Source of the DNA: Arthrobacter sp. ISL-48
Lineage (GTDB): Bacteria > Actinomycetota > Actinomycetes > Actinomycetales > Micrococcaceae
Direction: 5' to 3'
Assembly: GCF_018613805.1 (NCBI RefSeq)
Contig: NZ_JAGGPL010000009.1
Span: 39,953-103,952, forward strand
DNA length: 64,000 nucleotides
The notes below the pieces were generated by a model. It saw only the letters and a program-made list of their open reading frames with translations. It was not told where the DNA came from and made no database searches. This document shows, in pieces, positions 1-7,921 of the stretch. Position 1 is the first letter of the stretch; each line of letters starts with the position of its first letter. The position numbers and the translations under genes are program-made.

Positions 1-32
1 GGACGGTGGACAGGTCTTGGTGCAGGTGTCAT
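1..32 (-). CDS. possible 5' end of a divergent gene (start only)
   Basis: An ATG on the minus strand at 32..30 opens a frame reading MTPAPRPVHR to the left edge. It faces away from the MFS exporter gene, with two inverted repeats in between, which is the usual layout of a MarR-type regulator and the transporter it controls. No Shine-Dalgarno sequence is visible and only ten codons lie in the window, so this is a guess from context. No function can be read from the sequence itself. Confidence 0.25.
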   Translation of the reverse strand, partial: MTPAPRPVHR

Positions 33-46
33 TGCATATTGCAATG
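30..46. promoter_or_regulatory. MarR-type palindromic operator candidate
   Basis: A perfect 7-bp inverted repeat, CATTGCA-TAT-TGCAATG, lies in front of the MFS exporter gene. Operators of MarR-family repressors are typically 15-20 bp palindromes of the TTGC-N-GCAA kind. That this is one is inferred from shape and from its place in front of an exporter. Confidence 0.5.
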
Positions 47-53
47 CGAGTTA

Positions 54-70
54 TAGGCACAATACGCCTA
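54..70. promoter_or_regulatory. second inverted repeat in the exporter promoter region
   Basis: TAGGC and GCCTA form 5-bp inverted arms separated by 7 nt, just upstream of a possible -10 sequence (CATAAT, 71-76). Together with the palindrome at 30-46 this suggests repressor control of the downstream exporter. The arms are short and could be chance. Confidence 0.3.
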
Positions 71-138
71 CATAATCGTGCGGGACCAGCTTAGCGTTAA
101 GGGCATTCCAGCCCGCCCGCTTACTTGAGGACACCCCT

Positions 139-1506
139 GTGGCACCCCCACCGCCGTCGTCGGCAACCGTCAGCCAGCCCGTCATCGACTCCGCTTCCTC
201 CCAAACCCAACCCCTGGCCGTCGTGAGTGAACACCTTCCATGGAGGCACACGTTCATCTCCCTGAGGGTTCCCAACTTCCGCATCTTCGCCATCGGGCAT
301 TTTGTGGCCGTGATCGCGGTCTGGATGCAGCGCATTGCCCAGGACTGGATGGTCCTGGAGCTGTCCGGCTCCGTCACAGCGGTGGGCATCACCGTGGCGC
401 TTCAGTTCATGCCGTCGCTCTTCCTGGGACCGTGGGCAGGCATGATGGCGGACCGGTTCGCCAAGCGGAAGATCCTGATCCTGTGCCAGTGCCTGGCCGG
501 AGTCCTCGCGGCAGCACTCGCCACCCTGTCACTCAGCGGCATGGTTGAAGTCTGGCACGTGTACGTCATCGCATTGGTGCTGGGCCTGGTCACCGTGCTG
601 GACCAGCCGGCCCGCCAGGTGTTCGTCAACGAGCTCGTGGGACCCAAGTACCTGCGCAACGCCATCAGCGTCAACTCCACTACGTTCCAGCTGGGCGGCC
701 TGATCGGTCCGGCCCTGGCGGGACTCCTGCTCACGGCAGTCGGAGCCGGCTGGGCCTTCGCCGCGAACGCCATCGCCTGCTGTTCCACCGTCACCATGTT
801 GCTGATCCTGCGCAAAGACCAGCTGTTTGTCAGCACGCCCGCCCCCAAGCGGAAGGGGATGCTGCGCGAGGGCCTGCGGTACGCGCTGAGCAAACCCACG
901 ATTTACTGGCCGTGGCTGATGGCTGGCTTCATCGCGGTATTTGCCATGAGCCTTCCGGTCCTGCTGGCAGCCTATGCGGACCACGTGTTCGACGTCGGCG
1001 CCGGCGGGTACGGACTGCTCAACGCCCTGGTTGCCCTGGGGGCCCTGACCGGTGCGGTCGCGTCCACCAGGCGCCGGCAGCTGCGGCTCCGCTCCGTGGT
1101 GTTCTGTGCCGGGATGTACGGCGCCATGCTGTGCCTGGCCGCATTCGCGCCGTCCATGCCGGTCTTCGGCGCTGTGATGGTGCTGTCCGGATTCTGGTGC
1201 CTGATGTTCCTCACCGGCTCCAACCAGCTGGTCCAGATCAGCTCCAACATGGGGATCCGCGGCCGGGTCATGAGCCTGTACATCATGGTGCTGATCGGAG
1301 GGCAGGCCATCGGCGGACCGATGCTCGGCTGGATCGCCGAGCACGTAAACCCGCACGTGGCCCTGCTGGTTTCGGGCGGCGTGCCGGCGCTCGCTGCGCT
1401 GACTGTCGCCGTCGTACTCGCCCGGAAGGGTGCGCTGCTGCTCAAAGTCGATCTGAAGGATCGCCGCCGCCCGCTGAGGATCGTCAGCAGGGCGGCAGCA
1501 GCCTAA
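139..1506 (+). CDS. MFS exporter (EntS/MFS_3-like)
   Basis: This 455-residue protein belongs to the major facilitator superfamily and should sit in the cytoplasmic membrane as a proton-driven exporter. A hydrophilic Ser/Pro-rich N-terminus of about 40 residues is followed by roughly twelve hydrophobic segments. The loop after the second segment carries ADRFAKRK, a version of the MFS motif A. The overall pattern resembles the EntS/MFS_3 group of siderophore or drug exporters, but the substrate cannot be read from sequence. The GTG start is supported by a GAGG sequence 8 nt upstream (127-130). Two inverted repeats in the promoter region suggest control by a MarR-like regulator. The gene converges on the next one, with 6 nt between the stop codons. 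Confidence 0.85.
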   Translation: MAPPPPSSATVSQPVIDSASSQTQPLAVVSEHLPWRHTFISLRVPNFRIFAIGHFVAVIAVWMQRIAQDWMVLELSGSVTAVGITVALQFMPSLFLGPWAGMMADRFAKRKILILCQCLAGVLAAALATLSLSGMVEVWHVYVIALVLGLVTVLDQPARQVFVNELVGPKYLRNAISVNSTTFQLGGLIGPALAGLLLTAVGAGWAFAANAIACCSTVTMLLILRKDQLFVSTPAPKRKGMLREGLRYALSKPTIYWPWLMAGFIAVFAMSLPVLLAAYADHVFDVGAGGYGLLNALVALGALTGAVASTRRRQLRLRSVVFCAGMYGAMLCLAAFAPSMPVFGAVMVLSGFWCLMFLTGSNQLVQISSNMGIRGRVMSLYIMVLIGGQAIGGPMLGWIAEHVNPHVALLVSGGVPALAALTVAVVLARKGALLLKVDLKDRRRPLRIVSRAAAA

Positions 1507-1512
1507 GAGTGC

Positions 1513-2667
1513 CTATTGAATGAGATGCGGGTACTCCGCCTCACGCCGCTGGAACTCCAGCACGTCCTTGTTGAGGACCACGCCGTCGCGGATCTCAATG
1601 GCCCGCGAGATTGTCTCGTTCCCATCCCAGGCCTCCGGACCGCCCACCACCACCTCCAGGAACGGCAGCAGTGCCTGGCTGATCTCCCAGCTTGAGGAAT
1701 TCCAAAGATAGGACGGGCTGTGGTCCACCGCGTAGTAGCTGATGTGGTCGCCCACGGTAAACATCGGTTCGGCGAACGTGGTGGAGCGGGCCCAGCTGAA
1801 ACCCATGCCCTCGTCGCAGGAAACGTCAACGATCAGGCTGCCGGGGCTGAAGGCCTCGAGGTCCTCGATCCGCAGGTACGTCAGCGGGTTGTTGGGATCC
1901 TGCAGGGTGCAGTTGACCACGATGTCGCTTTCGGCCAGGAACGGCGCGAGCGGAACCCGTCCCCGCTCGGTGATGACCTGGCTCAGGAAGGGGGCTTCGG
2001 CGTCGTGATCAAACTGGACGATGTTGACTGAGTGGATCGGGGCGCCGACGGCGGCAACTCCCCGGTTGGTCAGCACCTGGACATCGTGGATGCCATGCGC
2101 GTTGAGTGCCGTAACTGCGCCGCGGGCGGTGGCTCCGAATCCGATCACCACGGCACTGAGGCGCCGCCCGTAGTCACCTGTGGATCCGGTCAGTGCGAGG
2201 GCATGCAGGACGGAGCAGTAGCCGGCCAGCTCGTTGTTCTTGTGGAAGACGTGCAGCCCGAAGCCGCCGTCGCTGGCCCAGTGGTTCATAGCCTCGAAGG
2301 CAATCAGCGTGAGCTTCTTGTCGATGGCCAGCTGCGTGATGGCACGGTCCTGGACGCAGTGCGGCCACCCCCAGAGGACCTGGCCGTCACGCAGCTCAGC
2401 CAGGTCTGCCGGCTGGGGCTTGGGCAGAAGTACGACGTCTGCCTCCGCCACGAGAGTTTCCCGGCTGGCCATCCTGCCCACCAGGGTGGAGAGGTGCTCA
2501 TCCGAGACGCCGAAGCTCTCGCCGTAGCCCTGCTCCAGGATGATGCGCTGACGCAGTTCCGGCGCAATGCGGTCAAAATGCCCGGGATGAATGGGCAGTC
2601 TGCGTTCGTCCGGCTTGCGGGTAGACGCCAGGACGCCCAGGGTCAGACTGTTCGGTTGGCCATTCAC
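1513..2667 (-). CDS. AlaDH/PNT-family dehydrogenase, N5-(carboxyethyl)ornithine synthase-like
   Basis: This 384-residue cytoplasmic enzyme resembles alanine dehydrogenase/transhydrogenase-fold proteins, and most of all N5-(carboxyethyl)ornithine synthases, which reductively join an amino acid to pyruvate. The N-terminal part contains the family-like stretch STRKPDERRLPIHP. The middle has a nucleotide-binding glycine pattern (VIGFGATARGAV). The exact substrate is not determined, and alanine or saccharopine dehydrogenase-like activity remains possible. The GTG start overlaps the stop of the small upstream gene in a GTGA arrangement, so the two are probably translationally coupled. Confidence 0.7.
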   Translation of the reverse strand: MNGQPNSLTLGVLASTRKPDERRLPIHPGHFDRIAPELRQRIILEQGYGESFGVSDEHLSTLVGRMASRETLVAEADVVLLPKPQPADLAELRDGQVLWGWPHCVQDRAITQLAIDKKLTLIAFEAMNHWASDGGFGLHVFHKNNELAGYCSVLHALALTGSTGDYGRRLSAVVIGFGATARGAVTALNAHGIHDVQVLTNRGVAAVGAPIHSVNIVQFDHDAEAPFLSQVITERGRVPLAPFLAESDIVVNCTLQDPNNPLTYLRIEDLEAFSPGSLIVDVSCDEGMGFSWARSTTFAEPMFTVGDHISYYAVDHSPSYLWNSSSWEISQALLPFLEVVVGGPEAWDGNETISRAIEIRDGVVLNKDVLEFQRREAEYPHLIQ

Positions 2668-2804
2668 TTCTTTTTGGCGGCCTTGCTCGATGTGATGTCG
2701 AGGGAGCTGGCCGGAGCGGCAGCGGCCTTCTTATCTGCTCGTTTTTCCTTGATGGACTTGCCGGCTTTTTTGGATGCTGCTTGACGCGGGGACTTGTCAG
2801 CCAT
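2664..2804 (-). CDS. 46-residue lysine/alanine-rich basic protein
   Basis: This short frame begins MADKSPRQAASKKAGKSIKE and ends in AAKKK. It is very rich in Lys and Ala, has no hydrophobic segment, and is probably disordered and able to bind nucleic acid. Small basic proteins with a SPRQxxxKKxGKSxKEKR-like start recur as hypothetical proteins in actinobacteria; I know no proven function. The gene overlaps the downstream dehydrogenase start by 4 nt (GTGA), which supports both starts and suggests coupled translation. Confidence 0.65.
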   Translation of the reverse strand: MADKSPRQAASKKAGKSIKEKRADKKAAAAPASSLDITSSKAAKKK

Positions 2805-2944
2805 GATTGCTCCTGTAGCGGAACCGAAGGGGTTCCTGACTTCGAACGATACACGGCGGCACCTAACGGCCCCTTGGCCGGCGGCGCGCTTCGCAAAGCT
2901 GCGGGCTGGGGCGTGCGGGGGAGGCCTTTTACCATGGAGTGAAA

Positions 2945-3018
2945 TGGAGCGGCTGACGGGAATCGAACCCGCGTATCGAGCTTGGGAAGCTAGCGCTCTA
3001 CCATTGAGCTACAGCCGC
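2945..3018 (-). tRNA. tRNA-Gly (CCC anticodon)
   Basis: The minus strand folds as a full cloverleaf. The acceptor arms are GCGGCTG and CAGCCGC, the D-arm is GCTC/GAGC, the anticodon loop is TTCCCAA (anticodon CCC), and the T-arm carries the GGTTCGATTCC consensus. The discriminator base is T and the 3' CCA is encoded (2947-2945). The anticodon stem has one T-C mismatch. CCC reads GGG glycine codons. Confidence 0.93.
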
Positions 3019-3271
3019 GTGGCCCCCATATGCCGGGGGCAGAACTTAGCTTAGCGCAGATGTGACGCGCCACCGGCAACGGCGCCCGGAGTACGGACCG
3101 TGTCCATGGCAAGCCGGCCCAATGAGCCGCGTCATGCAGTAACTCTTCAATAACGTCCCCGCCCGTGGCTAGGTCCGGGCGAAGTCGACTGGCTACTCTG
3201 AACCGGATAGCCGCGGTGTCAGGGGGAGAGACGGGCTACAACAGCACGCTCGACGTCAAACAAAGGATTCC

Positions 3272-3715
3272 ATGGCATTCGCAGAGCACGAGGTCCTGAT
3301 CCGCCGTGACGCCATGGCTGTATACAGCTTCCTCATCGATGGAATGAACCTGCCGCAGTGGCGGGAAGGAATCCGCAGCATCTCACTGTCAACCGGGGCC
3401 GCCGGCAGCAGGGGGGCTGTCTACCGGCAGACCCTCGCAGGACGCTCCGGCAGGCCCATCCCGGCCGACTTCGAAATCACCCAGGCCCGGCCCGGCGCCG
3501 AAATCCAGTTCCAGGTGATCGCCGGTCCTGCCCGGCCCTCCGGCGGATACTACCTCAGCACGGAGGAGTCAGGGACGCGCGTCCGCTTCGCCCTTGACTA
3601 TCAGCCCAAGGGCTTGTTGGGCCTAATGAACACCATGATTCAACGGACAATGAAGGCCGAAGTGGCTCAGTTGGAGAGGCTCAAGGACGTCCTGGAACTC
3701 CAGCCTGCCGCATAG
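3272..3715 (+). CDS. SRPBCC-family protein (polyketide cyclase/dehydrase-like)
   Basis: This 147-residue soluble protein has the START/SRPBCC pattern of a helix-grip fold: an N-terminal FAEHEVLIRR strand, a central GRPIPADFEIT strand pair, and a long C-terminal helix (IQRTMKAEVAQLERLKDVLE). Members bind hydrophobic ligands; no specific ligand is suggested. The ATG is preceded by AAAGGAT at a suitable distance. It converges with the secreted CAP-domain gene downstream. The 253 bp between the tRNA and this gene contain no frame or structure that I can support. Confidence 0.75.
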   Translation: MAFAEHEVLIRRDAMAVYSFLIDGMNLPQWREGIRSISLSTGAAGSRGAVYRQTLAGRSGRPIPADFEITQARPGAEIQFQVIAGPARPSGGYYLSTEESGTRVRFALDYQPKGLLGLMNTMIQRTMKAEVAQLERLKDVLELQPAA

Positions 3716-3741
3716 GCTAGTGGGCTGGCCTTGCTCCTGCC

Positions 3742-5460
3742 CTACTGTGCCAGCCGCTGGCCGGACCAGCTTCCGGTGATGTTCGACGGCGCCGCCAGGC
3801 TCCCGGCGCTCAGGTCCCAGTACTGCACAACGTCGTTGGCCCGGCGAAGGGCCACCCCGGTCGAGTTCAGGCCGGTGACATCCTTTAACGGCCTGATCCC
3901 TGTCACATCCTGCCAGCCGGTTGCAACAGTGGGCCGTGCTTCCGCTCGCAGTGCCGTGGTGCCCCAGCCCCGATAAAGCTGGACACTGCCGTCGGCCTTC
4001 AGCGCCAGGATGTCCTGGAACCCGTCGGCGTCGTAGTCGACCATCGCCAGCCTGGTGGCCAAAACTCCCGTAGCAACGGTGGTCCGTTGGGACATGTCGC
4101 CCAGGCCCATGTTCGGATACAGGAAGAGGTTCCCTGAGGAGTCCAGCGCCAAAACCTGGGGCAACCTGTTGTTGGCGCACCAGCCACCGACCGCGAGTGT
4201 CAGGGACTGCCAACCGGACTGGCCCAGCGTGACCGGTGACTGGAAGCCTCCGCCGGCGATGCCCGGATGAAGCGTCAGCCGGCCGTCGGTCCACTGGGTC
4301 AAGAGATCGTAGGTTCCGTCGCGCTCCCAGTCGGTGATGAACACTTCCTTTGCCGTTCCGAACCCCGAGCCGATAACTTTGGCGGCCCCGTAGATCCTGT
4401 TCCCTGTGGCGGGGCGGTTGATGAGCTGACCGGAGGCGTTGACGGTGACAAGGTCGGCAGGGCCGGTGATGGCGGCATTGGTGAGGTCCAGTGTGGGCGG
4501 CATGTGCCTGACCGCGGGATCGCAAAGGGTTGGCGACGGGGCAGGCAGCTCAGGACTTCCGCCTGGGGAAGTGGTGGTTCCTGCCGGGAGGGTGGTGTAA
4601 CCGAAGAAGTTCACCACACCCCACATCGTGTAACGGTTGGGGGTGGTCTGCCAATTGCCGTCCGTGTAGGTAATGCCGATGCCCATCACGTTGAAGCGCG
4701 GGTCGATCAGTATGGCGTTGTGGCCCGGGGAATTCTTCCACCACTCCACCAGCTGAGCGGCATCACGGTCCCAGCGGACGGCGATAATTTCACCGGCGCC
4801 GTTGGTGGGGTTCATCGCACGGGGGTCGGTCCAGAAACTGGAGCGGTGCTCGATAACCTCGCGGGTTGCAATGTTGTTGGACCACTCCTGTGCCATTCCC
4901 GCCACAGTGGCGTGGTACTTCACCGGGGCCAGGCCCTTGGACGCCCGGTATTCGTTGATTTTGTTGAACACCGTGAGAATAGCGGCTGTGTTGCTGTCCG
5001 GCACCAGTGCTTCCGGGGCCGGCACGGCCGTGCCGGACTCCGGTGCGGGAGGGTGGACCGGGGGCTGTGCCAGTTCGGCATCCGGTGCCCACAGCGGCGG
5101 CACAGATGGGGGCTCCGGCGGGGAAAGTGTCAGGGCTTCGGTGGCCGGTGGCGCAACTGACGCGGACGGCACCGCGGTCCCTGATTCGGCGGCCGGAGAC
5201 AACGGATGGATTCCCGGCTCCACGGCTGGGCCGAGCGGGGATCCAACGCCGGTGTCCGCGCCCGCTGGACTTCCGGTGCCGTCCATTGTGGAGGCAGGGC
5301 CCAAGGCCACGGCGCGGGGGCCTGTGAGGTTGGCGGCCTGGCTGGCTGCAGGCCCCGCTTGGAAGCCCGCTGCCGGGACCGCATTAAGGCCGGCGGCCGG
5401 GGAGACCATTGCGAGGGCGCAAAGCACTGCAACGACGGCGGGCGGCACAAATCTACTCAC
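3742..5460 (-). CDS. secreted CAP-domain protein with C-terminal VCBS/FG-GAP-like repeats
   Basis: This is an exported protein of about 572 residues. The GTG at 5460 (VSRFVPPAVVAVL) gives a clean signal peptide; an ATG at 5505 would add 15 residues. A Pro/Ala/Ser/Gly-rich linker follows, then a CAP (SCP/PR-1) domain at about residues 180-310 with typical NEYRASKGL, AQEWSNNIA and NSPGHNAILIDP motifs. The last ~200 residues contain beta-propeller-type FG-GAP/VCBS repeats (DWERDGTYDLLT, DYDADGFQDILAL). Bacterial CAP proteins are extracellular; some act on lipids or cell wall, but no activity is assigned here. It is divergent from dcd with about 120 bp between them. Confidence 0.8.
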   Translation of the reverse strand: MSRFVPPAVVAVLCALAMVSPAAGLNAVPAAGFQAGPAASQAANLTGPRAVALGPASTMDGTGSPAGADTGVGSPLGPAVEPGIHPLSPAAESGTAVPSASVAPPATEALTLSPPEPPSVPPLWAPDAELAQPPVHPPAPESGTAVPAPEALVPDSNTAAILTVFNKINEYRASKGLAPVKYHATVAGMAQEWSNNIATREVIEHRSSFWTDPRAMNPTNGAGEIIAVRWDRDAAQLVEWWKNSPGHNAILIDPRFNVMGIGITYTDGNWQTTPNRYTMWGVVNFFGYTTLPAGTTTSPGGSPELPAPSPTLCDPAVRHMPPTLDLTNAAITGPADLVTVNASGQLINRPATGNRIYGAAKVIGSGFGTAKEVFITDWERDGTYDLLTQWTDGRLTLHPGIAGGGFQSPVTLGQSGWQSLTLAVGGWCANNRLPQVLALDSSGNLFLYPNMGLGDMSQRTTVATGVLATRLAMVDYDADGFQDILALKADGSVQLYRGWGTTALRAEARPTVATGWQDVTGIRPLKDVTGLNSTGVALRRANDVVQYWDLSAGSLAAPSNITGSWSGQRLAQ

Positions 5461-5579
5461 AACTATCCCAGCTCCCCAGCTAAGTTGGGCCTTCCGGGCG
5501 ACCATCCGGCGGCTGTCATTCTGAGGCAACACTAGCCCCGCTGAGCGGCGGCAACAATGCATACTGTATTTTGGGAGGC

Positions 5580-6155
5580 GTGCTGATCTCTGACCGCGAT
5601 ATTCGTGCCGAAATAGACTCCCGACGGATCGTCCTTGAACCGTACGACTCGGTGATGGTCCAGCCGTCGTCGGTGGATGTGCGGATCGACCGGTTCTTCC
5701 GGCTTTTCGACAACCACAAATACGCGCACATCGACCCCGCGGAGGAGCAGCCTGAACTGACACGACTGGTGGAAGTCGAGGCCGGGGAGCCTTTTATCCT
5801 GCACCCTGGCGAGTTCGTGCTGGGATCCACCTATGAGACGGTCACGCTGCCGGATGACATTGCGGCACGCCTCGAGGGCAAGTCCTCACTGGGCCGCCTG
5901 GGGCTGCTCACGCACTCCACCGCCGGATTTATCGACCCGGGGTTCTCCGGCCACGTGACGCTGGAGCTGTCCAACATGGCCACCCTGCCCATCAAACTGT
6001 GGCCGGGAATGAAGATCGGCCAGCTGTGCTTCTTCCGGCTGACCTCCGCCGCCGAACACCCGTATGGCTCCGGCCAGTACGGCAACCGCTACCAGGGCCA
6101 GCGCGGTCCAACAGCCAGCCGCAGCCACCTGAACTTCCACCGCACCGAGGTTTAG
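5580..6155 (+). CDS. dcd: dCTP deaminase (probably dUMP-forming)
   Basis: This enzyme removes the amino group from dCTP in pyrimidine deoxynucleotide metabolism. The 191-residue product starts with a GTG ([11 protein letters not shown]), the length usual for actinobacterial Dcd. It has the trimeric dUTPase-like fold signature with [11 protein letters not shown] and [11 protein letters not shown]. Actinobacterial enzymes of this type are bifunctional and release dUMP directly, so the same is inferred here. GGGAGG lies only 1 nt before the chosen GTG and 9 bases into a longer TTG-initiated frame, so the exact start is uncertain. Confidence 0.93.
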   Translation: MLISDRDIRAEIDSRRIVLEPYDSVMVQPSSVDVRIDRFFRLFDNHKYAHIDPAEEQPELTRLVEVEAGEPFILHPGEFVLGSTYETVTLPDDIAARLEGKSSLGRLGLLTHSTAGFIDPGFSGHVTLELSNMATLPIKLWPGMKIGQLCFFRLTSAAEHPYGSGQYGNRYQGQRGPTASRSHLNFHRTEV

Positions 6156-6199
6156 CGGCCAGCCCCTCAGCGCACGAAGCCGGCGTACGCGGGCCTGCA

Positions 6200-7381
6200 T
6201 TACGCCTGTGTGGCCACCGCGGCTGTCCGTGTGACCGACTGGAGCAGCGGCTCCACGTAGCGCGCGGCCAGCGGACCGAGGATAGCCATGAGCAGTACGT
6301 AAGCGGTGGCGAGGGCCGCCAGTTCGTCGGGGACCACGCCGGAAGTCACTGCCAGGCCGGCAATGACGATCGAGAATTCGCCGCGGGCAATGAGGGCGGC
6401 GCCGGCACGGAAACGTCCACGGCGCGCGATTCCCGCGCGTTTGCCGGCCCAGATGCCGGTGATCATTTTGGTGACAGCCGTGATGACGGCCAACACCAGC
6501 GCCCACCCGAGCACAGGGGGGATGGTGGAGGGATCCGTATTCAGGCCAAACGCCACAAAGAAGATGGCAGCAAAAAGGTCCCTCAAAGGCTCCAGGATTC
6601 TGGTGGCGCTATGGGCGGTGGCCCCGGAAATGGCGATACCAAGCATAAATGCCCCCACCGCCGCTGAGACCTGCATGGCCGAGGCAACACCGGCCACCAG
6701 CAAGGCGGCCCCCAGCAGGTTGAGGAGGAAGACCTCCGAATTTTCACTGTGGACCGCCTGGGACACCCGGTGGCCGTGCCGAAGCGCCACCATCAGAACC
6801 AGCGTGACCACGGCAAGGGAAATTCCCACCGTGGTCAGCCCGCCGAGGAAACCCACGCCGGCGAGGGTGGCCGTGAGGATGGGCAGGTACAACGCCATGG
6901 CCAGGTCCTCAAAGACCAGGATGGACAGCACCACGGGAGTCTCACGGTTGCCGATCCTGCCCAGGTCCGTAATGACCTTAGCCGCGATGCCTGAGGAGGA
7001 AATGTATGTCACGCCGCCCATCACCATGGCCCCCACGACGCCCCAGCCCAGCAGGAGGGCGAGTCCCGCTCCGGGGAGGAAATTCAGGACCAGGTCAAGA
7101 ACACCGGCCTGCCAGGATCTCCGCAGGCCGGTGACCAGTTCCGCCGCCGTATATTCCAAGCCGAGCATAAGCAGCAGCAGGATCACTCCGATTTCACCGG
7201 AGAGATGTGCGAATTCCTGCATGCCTTCAAGCTTGACCACTCCACCCGCGCCAAAGGCGAGTCCGCCCACGAGGTAGAGGGGAATGGGGGACATCCCGAT
7301 CCGTCCGGCCAGCCTGGCCAAGAGGCCGAGGCAGAACACAACGGCCCCCAGCTCAATGAGGGTCAGGGCCAGCGGGTCCAT
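6200..7381 (-). CDS. CPA2-type cation/proton antiporter membrane subunit (KhtU/KefB-like)
   Basis: The 393-residue protein has about twelve hydrophobic segments and the Na_H_exchanger (CPA2) pattern, starting MDPLALTLIELG and containing PIPLYLVGGLAFG and GEIGVILLLLMLGLEYTA. It should exchange K+ (or another monovalent cation) for H+ across the cytoplasmic membrane. Unlike KefB it has no C-terminal nucleotide-binding domain. That role is taken by the separate TrkA-C gene immediately upstream in the same operon (5 nt gap), as in the Bacillus KhtTU and AmhMT systems. The ion specificity is inferred. Confidence 0.88.
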   Translation of the reverse strand: MDPLALTLIELGAVVFCLGLLARLAGRIGMSPIPLYLVGGLAFGAGGVVKLEGMQEFAHLSGEIGVILLLLMLGLEYTAAELVTGLRRSWQAGVLDLVLNFLPGAGLALLLGWGVVGAMVMGGVTYISSSGIAAKVITDLGRIGNRETPVVLSILVFEDLAMALYLPILTATLAGVGFLGGLTTVGISLAVVTLVLMVALRHGHRVSQAVHSENSEVFLLNLLGAALLVAGVASAMQVSAAVGAFMLGIAISGATAHSATRILEPLRDLFAAIFFVAFGLNTDPSTIPPVLGWALVLAVITAVTKMITGIWAGKRAGIARRGRFRAGAALIARGEFSIVIAGLAVTSGVVPDELAALATAYVLLMAILGPLAARYVEPLLQSVTRTAAVATQA

Positions 7382-7386
7382 TATGG

Positions 7387-7869
7387 TCAGCCGTTGCGCA
7401 GAATATCGGCGGCTGCGTCGAGCCCTTCTTGTGTACCGACGGCGACGAGCAGGTCACCGGAGTGAAGTACGGCGTCGGGTCCCGGCGACGGGAGCACCTC
7501 GCCTTCACGCATGATCGCTACGATCGAGACCCCGCAACGGGTGCGGATGCACGCCTTGCCCATCGGCTGGTTCTGGAACGGGGACTCCGGTGCAATCGAA
7601 AACTGCCGCGTGACGATGCCCGGGATTTCCTTGTGGGCTTCCGTGAGTGTCATAGCGAGGTGCTGCCCGCCCAGGAGGTTGCCCAGCGTGGCTGCCTCAT
7701 CCCCGGTCAGGGGAATGGAAGCCTGGCACGTATCGGGATCGTCCCAAGTGGAAACGAAGAGCTCCGTCTGGCCTTCGCGCAACTCCACGACGCCGATGCG
7801 GCGGCCTGAGGCCGTCATGAAATCCTTCCGCCGGCCCAGGCCGGGGAGGTCCGTCTCGTCCACGTTCAT
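7387..7869 (-). CDS. antiporter regulatory subunit with TrkA-C domain (KhtT-like)
   Basis: This 160-residue cytoplasmic protein has a degenerate N-terminal region (MTASGRRIGVVELREG) and a C-terminal TrkA-C (RCK_C) domain with GKACIRTRCGVSIVAIMREG and HSGDLLVAVGT. Such subunits gate the partner antiporter in response to nucleotides or pH; c-di-AMP and nucleotides are known ligands in related systems. It is the first gene of a two-gene operon with the antiporter membrane subunit. Confidence 0.85.
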   Translation of the reverse strand: MNVDETDLPGLGRRKDFMTASGRRIGVVELREGQTELFVSTWDDPDTCQASIPLTGDEAATLGNLLGGQHLAMTLTEAHKEIPGIVTRQFSIAPESPFQNQPMGKACIRTRCGVSIVAIMREGEVLPSPGPDAVLHSGDLLVAVGTQEGLDAAADILRNG

Positions 7870-7921
7870 ACGTCAAGCCTAGTCCGCCAGAGCTCCGCCG
7901 GGGGCTAAAATGCTCGTCGGG

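Noticed and set aside
5461..5763. N-terminal extension of the CAP protein by about 100 codons
   Set aside because: The added sequence is Arg/Ser/Pro-rich, would bury the signal peptide, and overlaps the start of dcd on the other strand.
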